A stretch of DNA of 18,361 nt. Origin: Thioalkalivibrio sp. Lineage in GTDB: Bacteria > Pseudomonadota > Gammaproteobacteria > Ectothiorhodospirales > Ectothiorhodospiraceae. The stretch covers positions 1 through 18,361 of the forward strand of contig JAGTVE010000171.1 in assembly GCA_018224485.1 (NCBI GenBank). The letters are read 5' to 3'. A model generated the notes under the pieces. That model was given only the letters and a program-made list of their open reading frames with translations. It searched no databases and had not been told where the DNA came from. Below are positions 6,541 to 14,791 of the stretch, one piece after another. The position numbers and the translations under genes were made by a program. Each line of letters starts with the position of its first letter. Position 1 is the first letter of the stretch.

Positions 6541-8622
6541 ATGAAGGACCTGCTCCACCGCCTGTTTCCATTTCTTGCCTGGTTTCCCATGTCGCCTGCG
6601 GGCGTACGTGCCGATGTGCTCGCCGGCCTCAGTGTGGCGATGGTCCTGGTGCCCCAGAGCATGGCGTATGCGACGCTCGCCGGCCTGCCGGTCGTGTACG
6701 GGCTATACGCCGCGGCGCTGCCCGTGGTGATTGGTTCGTTGTGGGGGTCCTCGCGATTCCTGCATACCGGACCGGTCGCGATGCTGTCCCTGTTGTCCGC
6801 GGCCTCGCTGGCACCCTTCGCCGTGGCCGGCACCGATTACTTCATCCAGCTCTCCATCCTGCTGGCGCTGATGGTCGGCCTGATGCGGCTGTTCCTGGGC
6901 CTGTTCCGGCTCGGCATCATCATGAACTTCGTGTCCAACCCCGTGATGGTCGGTTTCACGAACGCCGCCGCCCTGATCATCGGCCTGTCGCTGCTGAACA
7001 CCTTCTTCGATGTCCCGAAGCCGAACACCGGCGCCTTCCTGACGGATTTCCTGGGCGTAGTCGGGCAACTGCCGTTCGCGCACTGGCCAACTGTTGCATT
7101 CGGGGTCGGAACGCTGGTCGCGCTGGTCGGCATGAGCCGCGTGCTGCCCAGGTTGCCGGGCGTCCTGGTCGTCGTCGTTCTCGGGACGCTGATCAGTGCG
7201 CTGACGGGCTTCGAGCAGAACGAGACGGTCAACCCGGAGGCCATTGCCACCGAAGAGGTGCGGGAACTGTTTCTCGAAGTGGCCCGGACGCGCAACGAAC
7301 TGGACGAGATCTCCACCGAAATCGGCGAAATCGGGCCCGAACTCAAGAGAGCCGAGGACTTGGGGTCTGATACGGCGGAACTCGCGGTTCGCCTGGCGCG
7401 GCTGCGCGTTGATGAGGCGCGACTCAAGAAACGTCTCAGCGATCTCCGGATCGAGGCTCACCGGCATGCGCTCACGCGGGAGGCCGCGGCCGAGGACGGC
7501 CCCGTGTTCCGCGCGCGCGAAGAAGGGGATGCTGGCCCGGCGTGGCGTCTGGTGCGTGCAGAGCCCGACTCGATCAAGCTGTCGGGTGGAGGCCGGGTGG
7601 TAGGCAACATTCCCCAGGGCCTGCCGGCCTTCCAACTTCCCGTGCTGGACTGGAACGTGATCCCGGCGCTGCTGCCCGCAGCCTTCGTGATGGCCCTGAT
7701 CGGCTTCATGGAGGCGACCTCCATCTCCAGGGCCCTGGCCGCACAGCGACGCGAGAAGCTCAATGCCAACCAGGAGCTGGTGGGTCAGGGCCTGGCCAAC
7801 ATTGTCGGAAGCTTTTTTCAGTCCTACACCGTCAGTGGCTCCTTCTCACGCTCCGCGGTGGCCGCGCGTTCCGGTGCGCAAAGCGGGCTCTTCGCCATCA
7901 TCAGCGCGGCCGGCGTCCTCGTCACGATGCTTCTGCTGACGCCCTATCTCTATCACCTGCCGCTGGCGGTACTCGCCGCGATCGTGATGTCGGCGGTCTT
8001 TGGGCTCCTGAACTTCCCAGCCCTTTTCGAGGCATGGAAGATTCACCGCGCCGATGGGGCTGCTGGGCTCCTGACCTTCGTTGTCACGCTCTACATGGCC
8101 CCCGATCTCGCGATGGGTGTGATCGTGGGTGTGGTGCTCGCCACGCTTCTGTTCCTGATGGGAACCGTTCGTCCACGCTCGGAGATCCAGGGCCTGCAGC
8201 CGGACGGCTCGCTTGCAGGCGCCATCAGCCACGAACTCCGCCCGGCGGGAGAGGACTTCGTGGTCTTGCGCTTCGATGCCTCGCTGGTGTTCATGAGTGT
8301 CGCGCACTTCGAAGAGGCCGTGATGGATGCGGTGGCAAGGAATCCGAATGCACGCGCGTTGCTGGTGATCGGGACCAGCATCAACCGAATCGATGCGTCC
8401 GGTATCGACAAGGTCCGGTCGCTGCTCACCGATCTCAAGGCCGCCGATTGCACGCTGATGTTCAGCGGCCTGAAGAAGCCGGTACGGGAGGCCATGGAGC
8501 GCGCCGGACTGCTCGACGAGATCGGACACGAAAACGTCCTTCCGAACAAGGCCGTCGCACTCGAGATCCTGCGCCACAAGGAGGCCCCGAAGGCAGCTCG
8601 CGTCGAACCGACGTCGGACTGA
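6541..8622 (+). CDS. SulP-family anion transporter with STAS domain and coiled-coil insertion
   Basis: The predicted protein has 693 residues. The membrane domain begins with ADVLAGLSVAMVLVPQSMAYATLAGLP and continues through HTGPVAMLSLLS, SNPVMVGFTNAAALIIG and PGVLVVVVLGTLISALTG. It resumes at IPQGLPAFQLPVLDW and ends in a cytoplasmic STAS domain (about 568-675). SulP proteins move sulfate, bicarbonate or related anions, usually with Na+ or H+. Beside carbon-uptake genes, bicarbonate (BicA-like) is plausible, but the substrate is open. An insertion of about 125 residues (roughly 225-352) separates TM7 and TM8. It is charged and rich in heptad-like leucines (about 236-315), hence a predicted coiled coil. 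By SulP topology this loop is periplasmic. A GTG at 6481 is an alternative start, but the ATG at 6541 gives the usual short N-terminus. The ribosome binding site is weak. Confidence 0.9.
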   Translation: MKDLLHRLFPFLAWFPMSPAGVRADVLAGLSVAMVLVPQSMAYATLAGLPVVYGLYAAALPVVIGSLWGSSRFLHTGPVAMLSLLSAASLAPFAVAGTDYFIQLSILLALMVGLMRLFLGLFRLGIIMNFVSNPVMVGFTNAAALIIGLSLLNTFFDVPKPNTGAFLTDFLGVVGQLPFAHWPTVAFGVGTLVALVGMSRVLPRLPGVLVVVVLGTLISALTGFEQNETVNPEAIATEEVRELFLEVARTRNELDEISTEIGEIGPELKRAEDLGSDTAELAVRLARLRVDEARLKKRLSDLRIEAHRHALTREAAAEDGPVFRAREEGDAGPAWRLVRAEPDSIKLSGGGRVVGNIPQGLPAFQLPVLDWNVIPALLPAAFVMALIGFMEATSISRALAAQRREKLNANQELVGQGLANIVGSFFQSYTVSGSFSRSAVAARSGAQSGLFAIISAAGVLVTMLLLTPYLYHLPLAVLAAIVMSAVFGLLNFPALFEAWKIHRADGAAGLLTFVVTLYMAPDLAMGVIVGVVLATLLFLMGTVRPRSEIQGLQPDGSLAGAISHELRPAGEDFVVLRFDASLVFMSVAHFEEAVMDAVARNPNARALLVIGTSINRIDASGIDKVRSLLTDLKAADCTLMFSGLKKPVREAMERAGLLDEIGHENVLPNKAVALEILRHKEAPKAARVEPTSD

Positions 8623-8688
8623 ACGATGAGCAAAGCGCGGACCTGCTGCGGGTCAGGGCCCTGTGGCCACCTGTGATGCCTGAACCCG

Positions 8689-8725
8689 GTACGATCCCTG
8701 TGCCTGGACGCCCGGGGAATCGTAC
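8689..8725. terminator. Candidate bidirectional terminator between convergent sulP and antiporter genes
   Basis: GTACGAT (8689-8695) and ATCGTAC (8719-8725) form a perfect 7-bp stem. It can be extended inward by CCC pairing with GGG across a one-base bulge. The hairpin lies 66 bp past the sulP stop and just past the antiporter stop, where both transcripts should end. There is no T-tract, so its strength is uncertain. Confidence 0.4.
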
Positions 8726-8731
8726 ACGGTA

Positions 8732-9889
8732 TCAGCGCTGATTCCGTCGCAGGGCCAGCAGGGTCGCCGGCGGACCCAGCAGCTCGAAGACGACCGTCGT
8801 GCCAATGGTGAGCGCAAGCACGGTGTCCGCCATCTCGGGAAAATAATTGGCCGCAACGAGCGCCATGCCAATCGCGACGCCGGCCTGCGGCAGCAGTGCC
8901 ACCCCGAACCATGGCCGTTCCCTGCTGGGTGAACGCCCCAGCCCCGCGCCTATCCAGCCGCCAAGGATGCGGCTGAGGATGCGCAATCCAAGTAAGGCCA
9001 GGCCGATGAAGCCAAGCTCCATCAGCCGACCGATCTCCAGCGATGCGCCGGCGAGAATGAAAAACAGGATCATGAACGGCCACTGGATGTGCTCGATCTC
9101 GTGGAACGCGCGATCATGATGGCGCGCGAGATTCACTACGATCGCGCCCGCCGTGATGCCGGCCACCAGGAACGATACCTCCAGCCAGAGCGCAGCGCCT
9201 GCCGTCAGGAACACGACGCCCAGGGCCTCGGTCTGCATCGGTTCACCCTTGCGCAGCCTTCCGGTCAGAAACGCAGCCGGCACCCCGATCACCAGACCGA
9301 GGCCCATGCCGCCACCCAGATCCCTGACCGCGTGGAGCCAAAGACCGCCCTCGGTCCGACCGGACAGCATCGCGGCAAACACCAGTGCGATACTGAACAC
9401 GATAATGCCCCAGGCATCGTCGATGGCCACGATGCCCTTGAGCTTGACCGCGAACGACCCGCCTCGCCCATATTGCCGCAGTACATCCTGTACGGCGGCG
9501 GGCGCGGTGGCGGTGGCGATTGCGCCGAGCAGCAACGCCAGTGCGGGCGCGACCCCGATCAGCCACAGGCCTCCTGACACGAGCGCGAATGTGGTGACCA
9601 CGATCGCGATGGAGATCGCCATGATCTCGCGTCCGTGACGCCGCAAGGTCGCCGCGTTGAAGATACCGCCCAGCAGGAACGCCACCATCGTCAGCGCCAG
9701 AATCGAGAAAAACTCGTACCAGACCTCCATCTCGATGGGCAGCATATCGAGTCCCGAGCGCCCCACCAGGACACCGCAGGCCAACAGCAAGGTTACCCGT
9801 GGCAGGAGGGTGCGGCGTCCGACCTCATCCGCAACCAGTCCCAGCAGGAACAGAAGACCGAGGGTAATGAACGTCAGATCCAGGGACAC
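8732..9889 (-). CDS. Monovalent cation:proton antiporter (CPA/Kef-type membrane domain)
   Basis: This 385-residue integral membrane protein has about 12 hydrophobic helices and the overall pattern of Na+/H+ or K+/H+ exchangers. The key acidic pair is visible in GIVAIDDAWGIIVFS (Asp157-Asp158), which matches the DD motif of electrogenic antiporters. The discontinuous-helix motif, often TDP, reads TATAPAAV at 126-133. The protein ends soon after the membrane domain, with no RCK/TrkA-N regulatory domain, so it is shorter than KefB/KefC. It would exchange Na+ or K+ for H+ across the inner membrane. That would help pH and salt balance and sustain the Na+ gradient used by SbtA; this link is inference. 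The start is a GTG with AGGAGG 4 nt upstream. It is convergent with sulP and lies 331 bp downstream of the sigma-54 activator gene on the same strand. Confidence 0.87.
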   Translation of the reverse strand: MSLDLTFITLGLLFLLGLVADEVGRRTLLPRVTLLLACGVLVGRSGLDMLPIEMEVWYEFFSILALTMVAFLLGGIFNAATLRRHGREIMAISIAIVVTTFALVSGGLWLIGVAPALALLLGAIATATAPAAVQDVLRQYGRGGSFAVKLKGIVAIDDAWGIIVFSIALVFAAMLSGRTEGGLWLHAVRDLGGGMGLGLVIGVPAAFLTGRLRKGEPMQTEALGVVFLTAGAALWLEVSFLVAGITAGAIVVNLARHHDRAFHEIEHIQWPFMILFFILAGASLEIGRLMELGFIGLALLGLRILSRILGGWIGAGLGRSPSRERPWFGVALLPQAGVAIGMALVAANYFPEMADTVLALTIGTTVVFELLGPPATLLALRRNQR

Positions 9890-10220
9890 AAGACCTCCTG
9901 ATCAGGGACCTTGACCAATCCGGACAGGCGTCGCCGTAGCACGGCAAGGGGGCCGCCTCCTGCGCCAACGCGGGGCATCTGTTCGCGCGGTCCACTGGGG
10001 AAGGACCCAACGGTACGCCTTTTGGCCGCGGGCGCGAAGACCAGCCCGGCCGCACAGCCCGGTCGGGCAGTGCCTACAATCCGCAGCCCCCCGAGGGTCG
10101 ATCGGGGATGCGCCACAGCCGAGGCCATTCCCGGCCCGATTGTGCTGGCCCCATCGTCCCGGACAGGTTGTCGGCAAGGGCCATGCAGGTATCTGGGTGC
10201 CCGCCCCTGCGCACGGCCTA
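9890..10220. other. Intergenic stretch upstream of the antiporter
   Basis: These 331 bases lie between the stop of the sigma-54 activator gene and the antiporter start, both on the minus strand. Three short minus-strand frames are open across parts of it, but none has a recognisable motif or start signal and they overlap one another. I found no sigma-54 promoter or clear terminator. The antiporter's own promoter probably lies here, but I cannot place it. Confidence 0.4.
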
Positions 10221-12275
10221 CTAGGAGGTCTCTTCCGGTTCCGGTGCCAGGACCTGGCCCCGCGTGATGCCGAGGACCTTCATGCGCGACGAGAGCGTCG
10301 TGGGCGGAATCCCCATCAGTTCGGCCGCGCCGTCCTTGCCAAAGACCTTGCCATTGCAGGCCTTCAGGGCGACCAGGATATTCTCGCGGTCGCGCTGCCG
10401 ACGCTCGGACTCGGTCAGGATCGCATCGCCGGGAGGGCCTGCAGATGCGCAGCCAGGGTTGGACGCGGCGGCCTCGCGGAACTGTCTCCGGACCGGCAGT
10501 TCGAGCCGGAGGCGGCCGCCGTGGCCGAGTATCACTGCCCGCTCGATCACGTTCTCGAGTTCCCGCACATTACCGGGCCAGTCATAGGCAAGAAGCGCCC
10601 GCAGATCACCCCGGGTCAGCCTTACACCCGTCTTCTTCGCTCGTCTGCAGGCCCTCTTCACGAATTCGGCGGCCAGCGGGGCGATGTCGTCCGAACGCTC
10701 GCGCAGCGGCACCGACGGGATCGGAAACACGTTCAGCCGGAAAAAGAGATCCTGACGGAAACGCCCTCGCCGGACATCCTCTTCGAGGTTACGGTTTGTC
10801 GCGGCGATCACGCGTACGTCCACACGACGGGTCCGCTCCTCCCCGACCCGTTCGACCTGGCCATCCTGCAGCACGCGCAGCAGCTTGCCCTGCAGTTCGG
10901 GCGGAATCTCTCCGATCTCGTCGAGAAACAGGGTGCCCCCGTCCGCGAGTTCGAAACGGCCGACACGATCCCGGGTTGCCCCGGTAAACGCGCCACGCAC
11001 GTGGCCGAAGAACTCGCTCTCGAAGAGCTCTCGCGGGATTGCTGCGCAATTCACCCGGATCAGGGGACGTTCGGAGCGCGTACTGGCCGAGTGGATCGCA
11101 TGTGCTATCAACTCCTTTCCGGTACCGGACTCGCCAACGATGAGCACGCTGGCCTCCGTCGGCGCAACCAGTTCGATCTGCTCGATCACCTTTCGGATCG
11201 GTGCGCTGGCGCCGATGATCCCGTCGAAGGCGCATTCCGTGCGAATCTCCTCCTGCAGATAGGCATTCTCCATCTCCAGGCGCTCCCGGAGCTGGTTGAC
11301 CTCTGCCAGCGCGCCCCGCAGGCGTTCCTCGGCCTCCCGCCGGGGCGTGATGTCCCGAAACACCACCACCGCCCCGATCAGGATCCCCCGATCCCGGATC
11401 GGGGTGCTGGTGTACTCCACGAACACCGGCCTGCCATCCTTGCGCCAGAAGACCTCGCTGTCGACACGGTGCACGATGCCGTCGCGGAACGCGGCATAGA
11501 TCGGGCATTCCTCCTCGGGATAGTGCCTGCCATCCTGGTGCGTGTGGTGCACAAGATCGTGCATCGTCTTTCCGACCATCTCCGCGGCCGTCCAGCCGAG
11601 CATGCGCTCCGCGGCCGGGTTCACGAAGGTGGTCACCCCATCGGCGTTGACCCCGTAGATACCCTCGCCGGCCGCGCTGAGGATGAGCCGGTTTTCCCGC
11701 TCCAGGTCACGGAAGAACTGTTCCGCATCCCGCCACCAGGCATCCCCGCGCCTGATCCGATGTACCGCCTCGCGCCGTGCACAGCGCATGCGCCGCGACT
11801 GCAGGTCATCGATGACGGCGAAGATCAGCACTCTGGAGCGCATCTCGACGCGGGTGGCCGAGTACTCCAGCGCCTTTCGCGAGCCGTCGGAGCGCCGGAG
11901 CTCCAGCATTTCCGAGCGGGCATGGCCCCGTTCCAGGGCCTCTTCCGTGAATACCCGGAGATCCGCCAGCTGTCCCGGGTGCAGCCCGCTCGCCCTTCGC
12001 CCAATCAGTTCATCGAGCGGAATTTCCAACAGCATGGCGGCGGCGGTGTTCGCATCCAGGACCCGATCGCCCCATGGATCGAGCAACACCATGGCCTCCG
12101 CGCTCTGGGCAAACAGCTGCCGATGGGAAATCTCCGTTCCCTGTCTACGCGCGGGCCCGTGGTCGTCGCCGCGTTCCACGAACTCTCGTGGTGCATGCCA
12201 CGAAAGATCGTGGAGCACGAAATCCCGTGCTATCGATTCCCCGGTGCTCAAGTCGCGATTTGTTCCATGTTTCAT
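10221..12275 (-). CDS. PAS-PAS sigma-54-dependent enhancer-binding activator
   Basis: This 684-residue regulator is built as PAS (about 50-160), PAS (about 188-315), a short coiled coil (315-345), a sigma-54-interacting AAA+ ATPase (about 350-580) and a C-terminal Fis-type helix-turn-helix (about 630-670). The ATPase domain shows Walker A GESGTGKE (381-388), the sigma-54 contact loop GAFTGA (428-433), Walker B GTLFLDEIGE (448-457) and DWPGNVRELENV (565-576). The second PAS carries an HxDGxxYPxEECPIYAAFRDG-like stretch (246-266) often seen in such PAS modules. The input signal is unknown. The gene is divergent from cynA, with 214 bp between the starts. A -24/-12 promoter for cynA lies in that gap, and an inverted-repeat array lies within this gene's first codons. 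It is therefore a strong candidate activator of the cyanate operon. The first 48 residues are poorly family-like, so a later start is possible. Confidence 0.92.
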   Translation of the reverse strand: MKHGTNRDLSTGESIARDFVLHDLSWHAPREFVERGDDHGPARRQGTEISHRQLFAQSAEAMVLLDPWGDRVLDANTAAAMLLEIPLDELIGRRASGLHPGQLADLRVFTEEALERGHARSEMLELRRSDGSRKALEYSATRVEMRSRVLIFAVIDDLQSRRMRCARREAVHRIRRGDAWWRDAEQFFRDLERENRLILSAAGEGIYGVNADGVTTFVNPAAERMLGWTAAEMVGKTMHDLVHHTHQDGRHYPEEECPIYAAFRDGIVHRVDSEVFWRKDGRPVFVEYTSTPIRDRGILIGAVVVFRDITPRREAEERLRGALAEVNQLRERLEMENAYLQEEIRTECAFDGIIGASAPIRKVIEQIELVAPTEASVLIVGESGTGKELIAHAIHSASTRSERPLIRVNCAAIPRELFESEFFGHVRGAFTGATRDRVGRFELADGGTLFLDEIGEIPPELQGKLLRVLQDGQVERVGEERTRRVDVRVIAATNRNLEEDVRRGRFRQDLFFRLNVFPIPSVPLRERSDDIAPLAAEFVKRACRRAKKTGVRLTRGDLRALLAYDWPGNVRELENVIERAVILGHGGRLRLELPVRRQFREAAASNPGCASAGPPGDAILTESERRQRDRENILVALKACNGKVFGKDGAAELMGIPPTTLSSRMKVLGITRGQVLAPEPEETS
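12176..12230. promoter_or_regulatory. Array of inverted repeats, candidate enhancer for the cyanate operon
   Basis: Two perfect copies of CCACGA-N4-TCGTGG lie at 12176-12191 and 12198-12213, 22 bp centre to centre, which puts them on the same DNA face about two helical turns apart. A third, imperfect copy, GCACGA-N4-CCGTGC, lies at 12215-12230. The array is about 70-125 bp upstream of the -24 element for cynA, the usual distance for a sigma-54 activator site. It overlaps codons 16-34 of the divergent activator gene as annotated. The repeats are directly visible; the binding protein is inferred. Confidence 0.65.
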
Positions 12276-12299
12276 GGTCTTGCAGATCCCGTTCAGTGG

Positions 12300-12316
12300 T
12301 TGGCATGGCAGGTGCT
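12300..12316 (+). promoter_or_regulatory. Putative sigma-54 (-24/-12) promoter of the cyn operon
   Basis: The sequence reads TTGGCATGGCAGGTGCT, which fits TTGGCAYG-R-N3-TTGCW with two mismatches and keeps the essential GG-N10-GC spacing (12302-12303 and 12314-12315). Transcription would begin near 12327 and leave a leader of about 160 nt before the cynA ATG. Location between a sigma-54 activator gene and the operon raises the likelihood. Confidence 0.62.
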
Positions 12317-12489
12317 TGGGTCACGCAAGAGACGCCATGGCGTACTCGGTAGGTACACGCGACTGGATTTCGCTCCAATCTGGTGCCGCAGGGCGTCCAG
12401 GAGCTCGATTCCAGAGCGCTTTGTCGTGAAGCAGCACGTGCCATGCCAACACCATGGCTGTTGCGCGAAACCATCACCGGAGCCAGATC

Positions 12490-13944
12490 ATGACGACCAA
12501 GAGCCTGCAGAACCCATTCGACCCCGAAAGTGACCTGATGCACAGCCATGCCGACGAGGCCCGGGAGCATGGTGCCGAGGGCCACGTCTGCGGACCCGGC
12601 TGCCAGCATCACCACACCCGGATCGATGGCGAGGACGTGCCTCTGGAGATGGCGCACTACCACACCCCGGCCGAACCGGCGATGGACCAGGAGGCGATGA
12701 TCGACCGCGCAGTCGAGAGCGCAGTGGTACGGGCCGTGTTCAACCACAGCGAGGTCGACCGGCGGCGATTCCTGAAGCTCATCGGGGGTACCACCTTTGC
12801 CGCCGCACTCGGCAGCATCTTCCCGCTGGACGCCCTGAAGGCCGCCGTGAAGGACAGCATGGGCCCGCTGGAAAAGACGAAGCTGCGGGTTGGCTTCGTG
12901 CCGATCACCTGTGCGACGCCGATCATCATGGCCCACCCGATGGGCTTCTACGAGCGCTATGGTCTCGATGTCGAGGTCATCAAGACAGCCGGCTGGGCAG
13001 TCTCCCGGGACATGTCGCTGAACCGCGAATACGACGCGTCGCACATGCTGTCCCCGATGCCCCTCGCGATGAGCCTCGGACTCGGATCCACCGCCGAGCC
13101 CTTCATCATGCCTGCGGTCGAGAACATCAACGGACAGGCGATCACCCTGCACAACAAGCACAAGGACAAGCGCGATCCAAGCCAGTGGAAGGGCTTCCGT
13201 TTCGGCGTGCCCTTCGAATACTCGATGCACAACTTCCTGCTTCGCTACTACGTGGCCGAGCACGGGCTGGATCCGGATCAGGACATTCAGATCCGTGTGG
13301 TCCCGCCGCCCGAGATGGTCGCCAACCTGCGCGCGGAGAACCTCGATGGCTATCTCGCGCCCGACCCCTTCAACCAGCGCGCGGTGTGGGAGCGCATCGG
13401 CTTCATTCATTTGCTGACCAAGGAGATCTGGGAGGGCCACCCCTGCTGCGCCTTCGCATGCTCGCAGGAATTCGCCCAAACGAATCCAAACACTTACGGA
13501 GCCCTGTTCCGGGCCATCGTTGACGCCACCCAGTACGCCTCCGATCCGGAGAATCGTGACGAGATCTCCGAGGCCATTGCCCCGACCGCATACCTGAACC
13601 AGCCGGTGCCGGTGCTGCAGCAGGTCCTCACCGGACGCTTCGCCGACGGTCTCGGCAATGTCGTCGACGAGCCTCAGCGCATCGACTTCGATCCCTTCCC
13701 GTGGCACTCCATGGCCGTCTGGATCCTGACCCAGATGAAGCGGTGGGGCTACCTGCGCCGTGAGATCGACTACAACGGTGTCGCGGAGCAGGTCTTCCTG
13801 GCCACCGAGTGCGGAGAGATCATGCGCGAACTCGGATACGAACCCCCGGAGAAGACCTACAAGAACTTCACGGTGATGGGCAAGGTATTCGACTACACCG
13901 ACCCCGATGGCTATCTGAACAGCTTCGCGATCCGCAGGACCTGA
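12490..13944 (+). CDS. cynA: Cyanate ABC transporter substrate-binding protein (NrtA/CmpA family)
   Basis: This 484-residue protein belongs to the NrtA/CmpA/CynA group, which binds nitrate, bicarbonate or cyanate. Family-like segments are LRVGFVPITCATPIIMAHPMGFYERYGLDVEV (from about 132), a VPFEYSMHNFLLRYY stretch and NLDGYLAPDPFNQRA. A twin-arginine motif RRRFLKLIGG (91-100) followed by a hydrophobic stretch implies Tat export. It is preceded by an unusually long N-region of about 90 residues with a Cys/His-rich patch HVCGPGCQHHH (32-42). The frame opens earlier, at 12454, but the ATG at 12490 has GGAG 9 nt upstream. The protein ends 2 nt before cynB. Cyanate rather than nitrate or bicarbonate is assigned because cyanase ends the operon, as in cynABDS of Synechococcus. 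The substrate is therefore inferred from context. Confidence 0.85.
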   Translation: MTTKSLQNPFDPESDLMHSHADEAREHGAEGHVCGPGCQHHHTRIDGEDVPLEMAHYHTPAEPAMDQEAMIDRAVESAVVRAVFNHSEVDRRRFLKLIGGTTFAAALGSIFPLDALKAAVKDSMGPLEKTKLRVGFVPITCATPIIMAHPMGFYERYGLDVEVIKTAGWAVSRDMSLNREYDASHMLSPMPLAMSLGLGSTAEPFIMPAVENINGQAITLHNKHKDKRDPSQWKGFRFGVPFEYSMHNFLLRYYVAEHGLDPDQDIQIRVVPPPEMVANLRAENLDGYLAPDPFNQRAVWERIGFIHLLTKEIWEGHPCCAFACSQEFAQTNPNTYGALFRAIVDATQYASDPENRDEISEAIAPTAYLNQPVPVLQQVLTGRFADGLGNVVDEPQRIDFDPFPWHSMAVWILTQMKRWGYLRREIDYNGVAEQVFLATECGEIMRELGYEPPEKTYKNFTVMGKVFDYTDPDGYLNSFAIRRT

Positions 13945-13946
13945 TC

Positions 13947-14780
13947 ATGGCAGGCGTGAAAATCCGCGCGGCGATCCTGTCGGTCCTGTTCCTCGTCGTC
14001 TTCCTGGGGGCGTGGCAGCTGGCCACCGCGCCCCCCGCAGGTCCCGAGCGCGAGCTGACCGAGTACGAAATCATGATGGGACTCGGTGCCGGGTCCGGAG
14101 CCGGCATGCCGGCGCCCACCGAGATCTTCAGCCTGGCCTGGGAGGAACTGTCACGCCCCTTCCACGACAGCGGTCCGAACGACAAGGGCATCGGCCTGCA
14201 ACTGCTGTATTCCGTGGTCCGTGTGCTGGCCGGCTTCGCACTGGCGGTCGTCGTCGCGGTGCCGATCGGCTTTGTGATCGGCATGTCTCCGGTGCTTAAT
14301 AATGCCCTGAATCCCTACATCCAGATCCTGAAGCCAATCTCCCCGCTCGCCTGGATGCCGCTCGCCCTGTTCACGATCAAGGATGCCGCGGCCTCCGCGA
14401 TCTTCGTGATCTTCATCTGTTCGATCTGGCCCATGCTGGTGAACACGGCCTTCGGGGTGGCCTCCGTGAAACGTGACTGGCTGAACGTCGCACGCACGCT
14501 GGAGCTGTCCAGTCTCCGCACCGCCCTGTTCGTGATCCTCCCAGCCGCCGCGCCAACCATCCTGACCGGCATGCGGATCTCCATCGGCATCTCGTGGCTG
14601 GTCATCGTGGCCGCGGAAATGCTCGTGGGCGGTACCGGGATCGGCTACTACGTCTGGAACGAGTGGAACAACCTCGACATCGCGGCCGTGATCTTCGCCA
14701 TCATCATGATCGGTGTCGTCGGCATGCTCCTCGATGCGGCCCTTGCCCAGGCCGGACGCTTCCTGCGCTACCAGGAATAA
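13947..14780 (+). CDS. cynB: Cyanate ABC transporter permease (NrtB-like)
   Basis: This 277-residue inner-membrane permease is of the NrtB/SsuC/TauC type. It starts with a membrane-anchoring helix (residues about 6-24), then a periplasmic stretch, then a BPD_transp_1-type domain. The cytoplasmic coupling-loop region is visible as VKRDWLNVARTLELSS, followed by FVILPAAAPTILTGMRISIGISWLVIVAAEM, the typical EAA-like pattern of these importers. The ATG lies 2 nt after the cynA stop and has AGGA within the cynA 3' end, so translation is probably coupled. It should form a homodimeric channel with CynD for uptake of the anion delivered by CynA. The frame is open upstream to 13809 inside cynA, but this is a shadow. 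The function is shared with nitrate and taurine permeases, so cyanate specificity rests on the operon. Confidence 0.87.
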   Translation: MAGVKIRAAILSVLFLVVFLGAWQLATAPPAGPERELTEYEIMMGLGAGSGAGMPAPTEIFSLAWEELSRPFHDSGPNDKGIGLQLLYSVVRVLAGFALAVVVAVPIGFVIGMSPVLNNALNPYIQILKPISPLAWMPLALFTIKDAAASAIFVIFICSIWPMLVNTAFGVASVKRDWLNVARTLELSSLRTALFVILPAAAPTILTGMRISIGISWLVIVAAEMLVGGTGIGYYVWNEWNNLDIAAVIFAIIMIGVVGMLLDAALAQAGRFLRYQE

Positions 14781-14791
14781 GGAGACATTGC

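Noticed and set aside
6703..7635. Minus-strand open frame of 310 codons opposite sulP
   Set aside because: The product is dominated by Gln, Arg, Asp and His repeats typical of the reverse complement of hydrophobic membrane-protein codons. No motif supports it.
7542..8741. Plus-strand open frame of 399 codons in another frame of sulP
   Set aside because: The sulP frame carries the conserved membrane and STAS sequence throughout. The alternative is Arg/Gly/Pro-rich and has no plausible start signal.
10140..12533. Long plus-strand open frame of 797 codons antisense to the sigma-54 activator
   Set aside because: Its translation has no recognisable domain and is rich in Arg, Pro, His and Gln. 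It overlaps a clearly functional regulator on the other strand. It is a GC-rich shadow.
12145..13707. Minus-strand open frame of 520 codons antisense to cynA
   Set aside because: The opposite strand encodes a well-conserved binding protein. The antisense product has no family pattern and also runs through the cyn promoter region.
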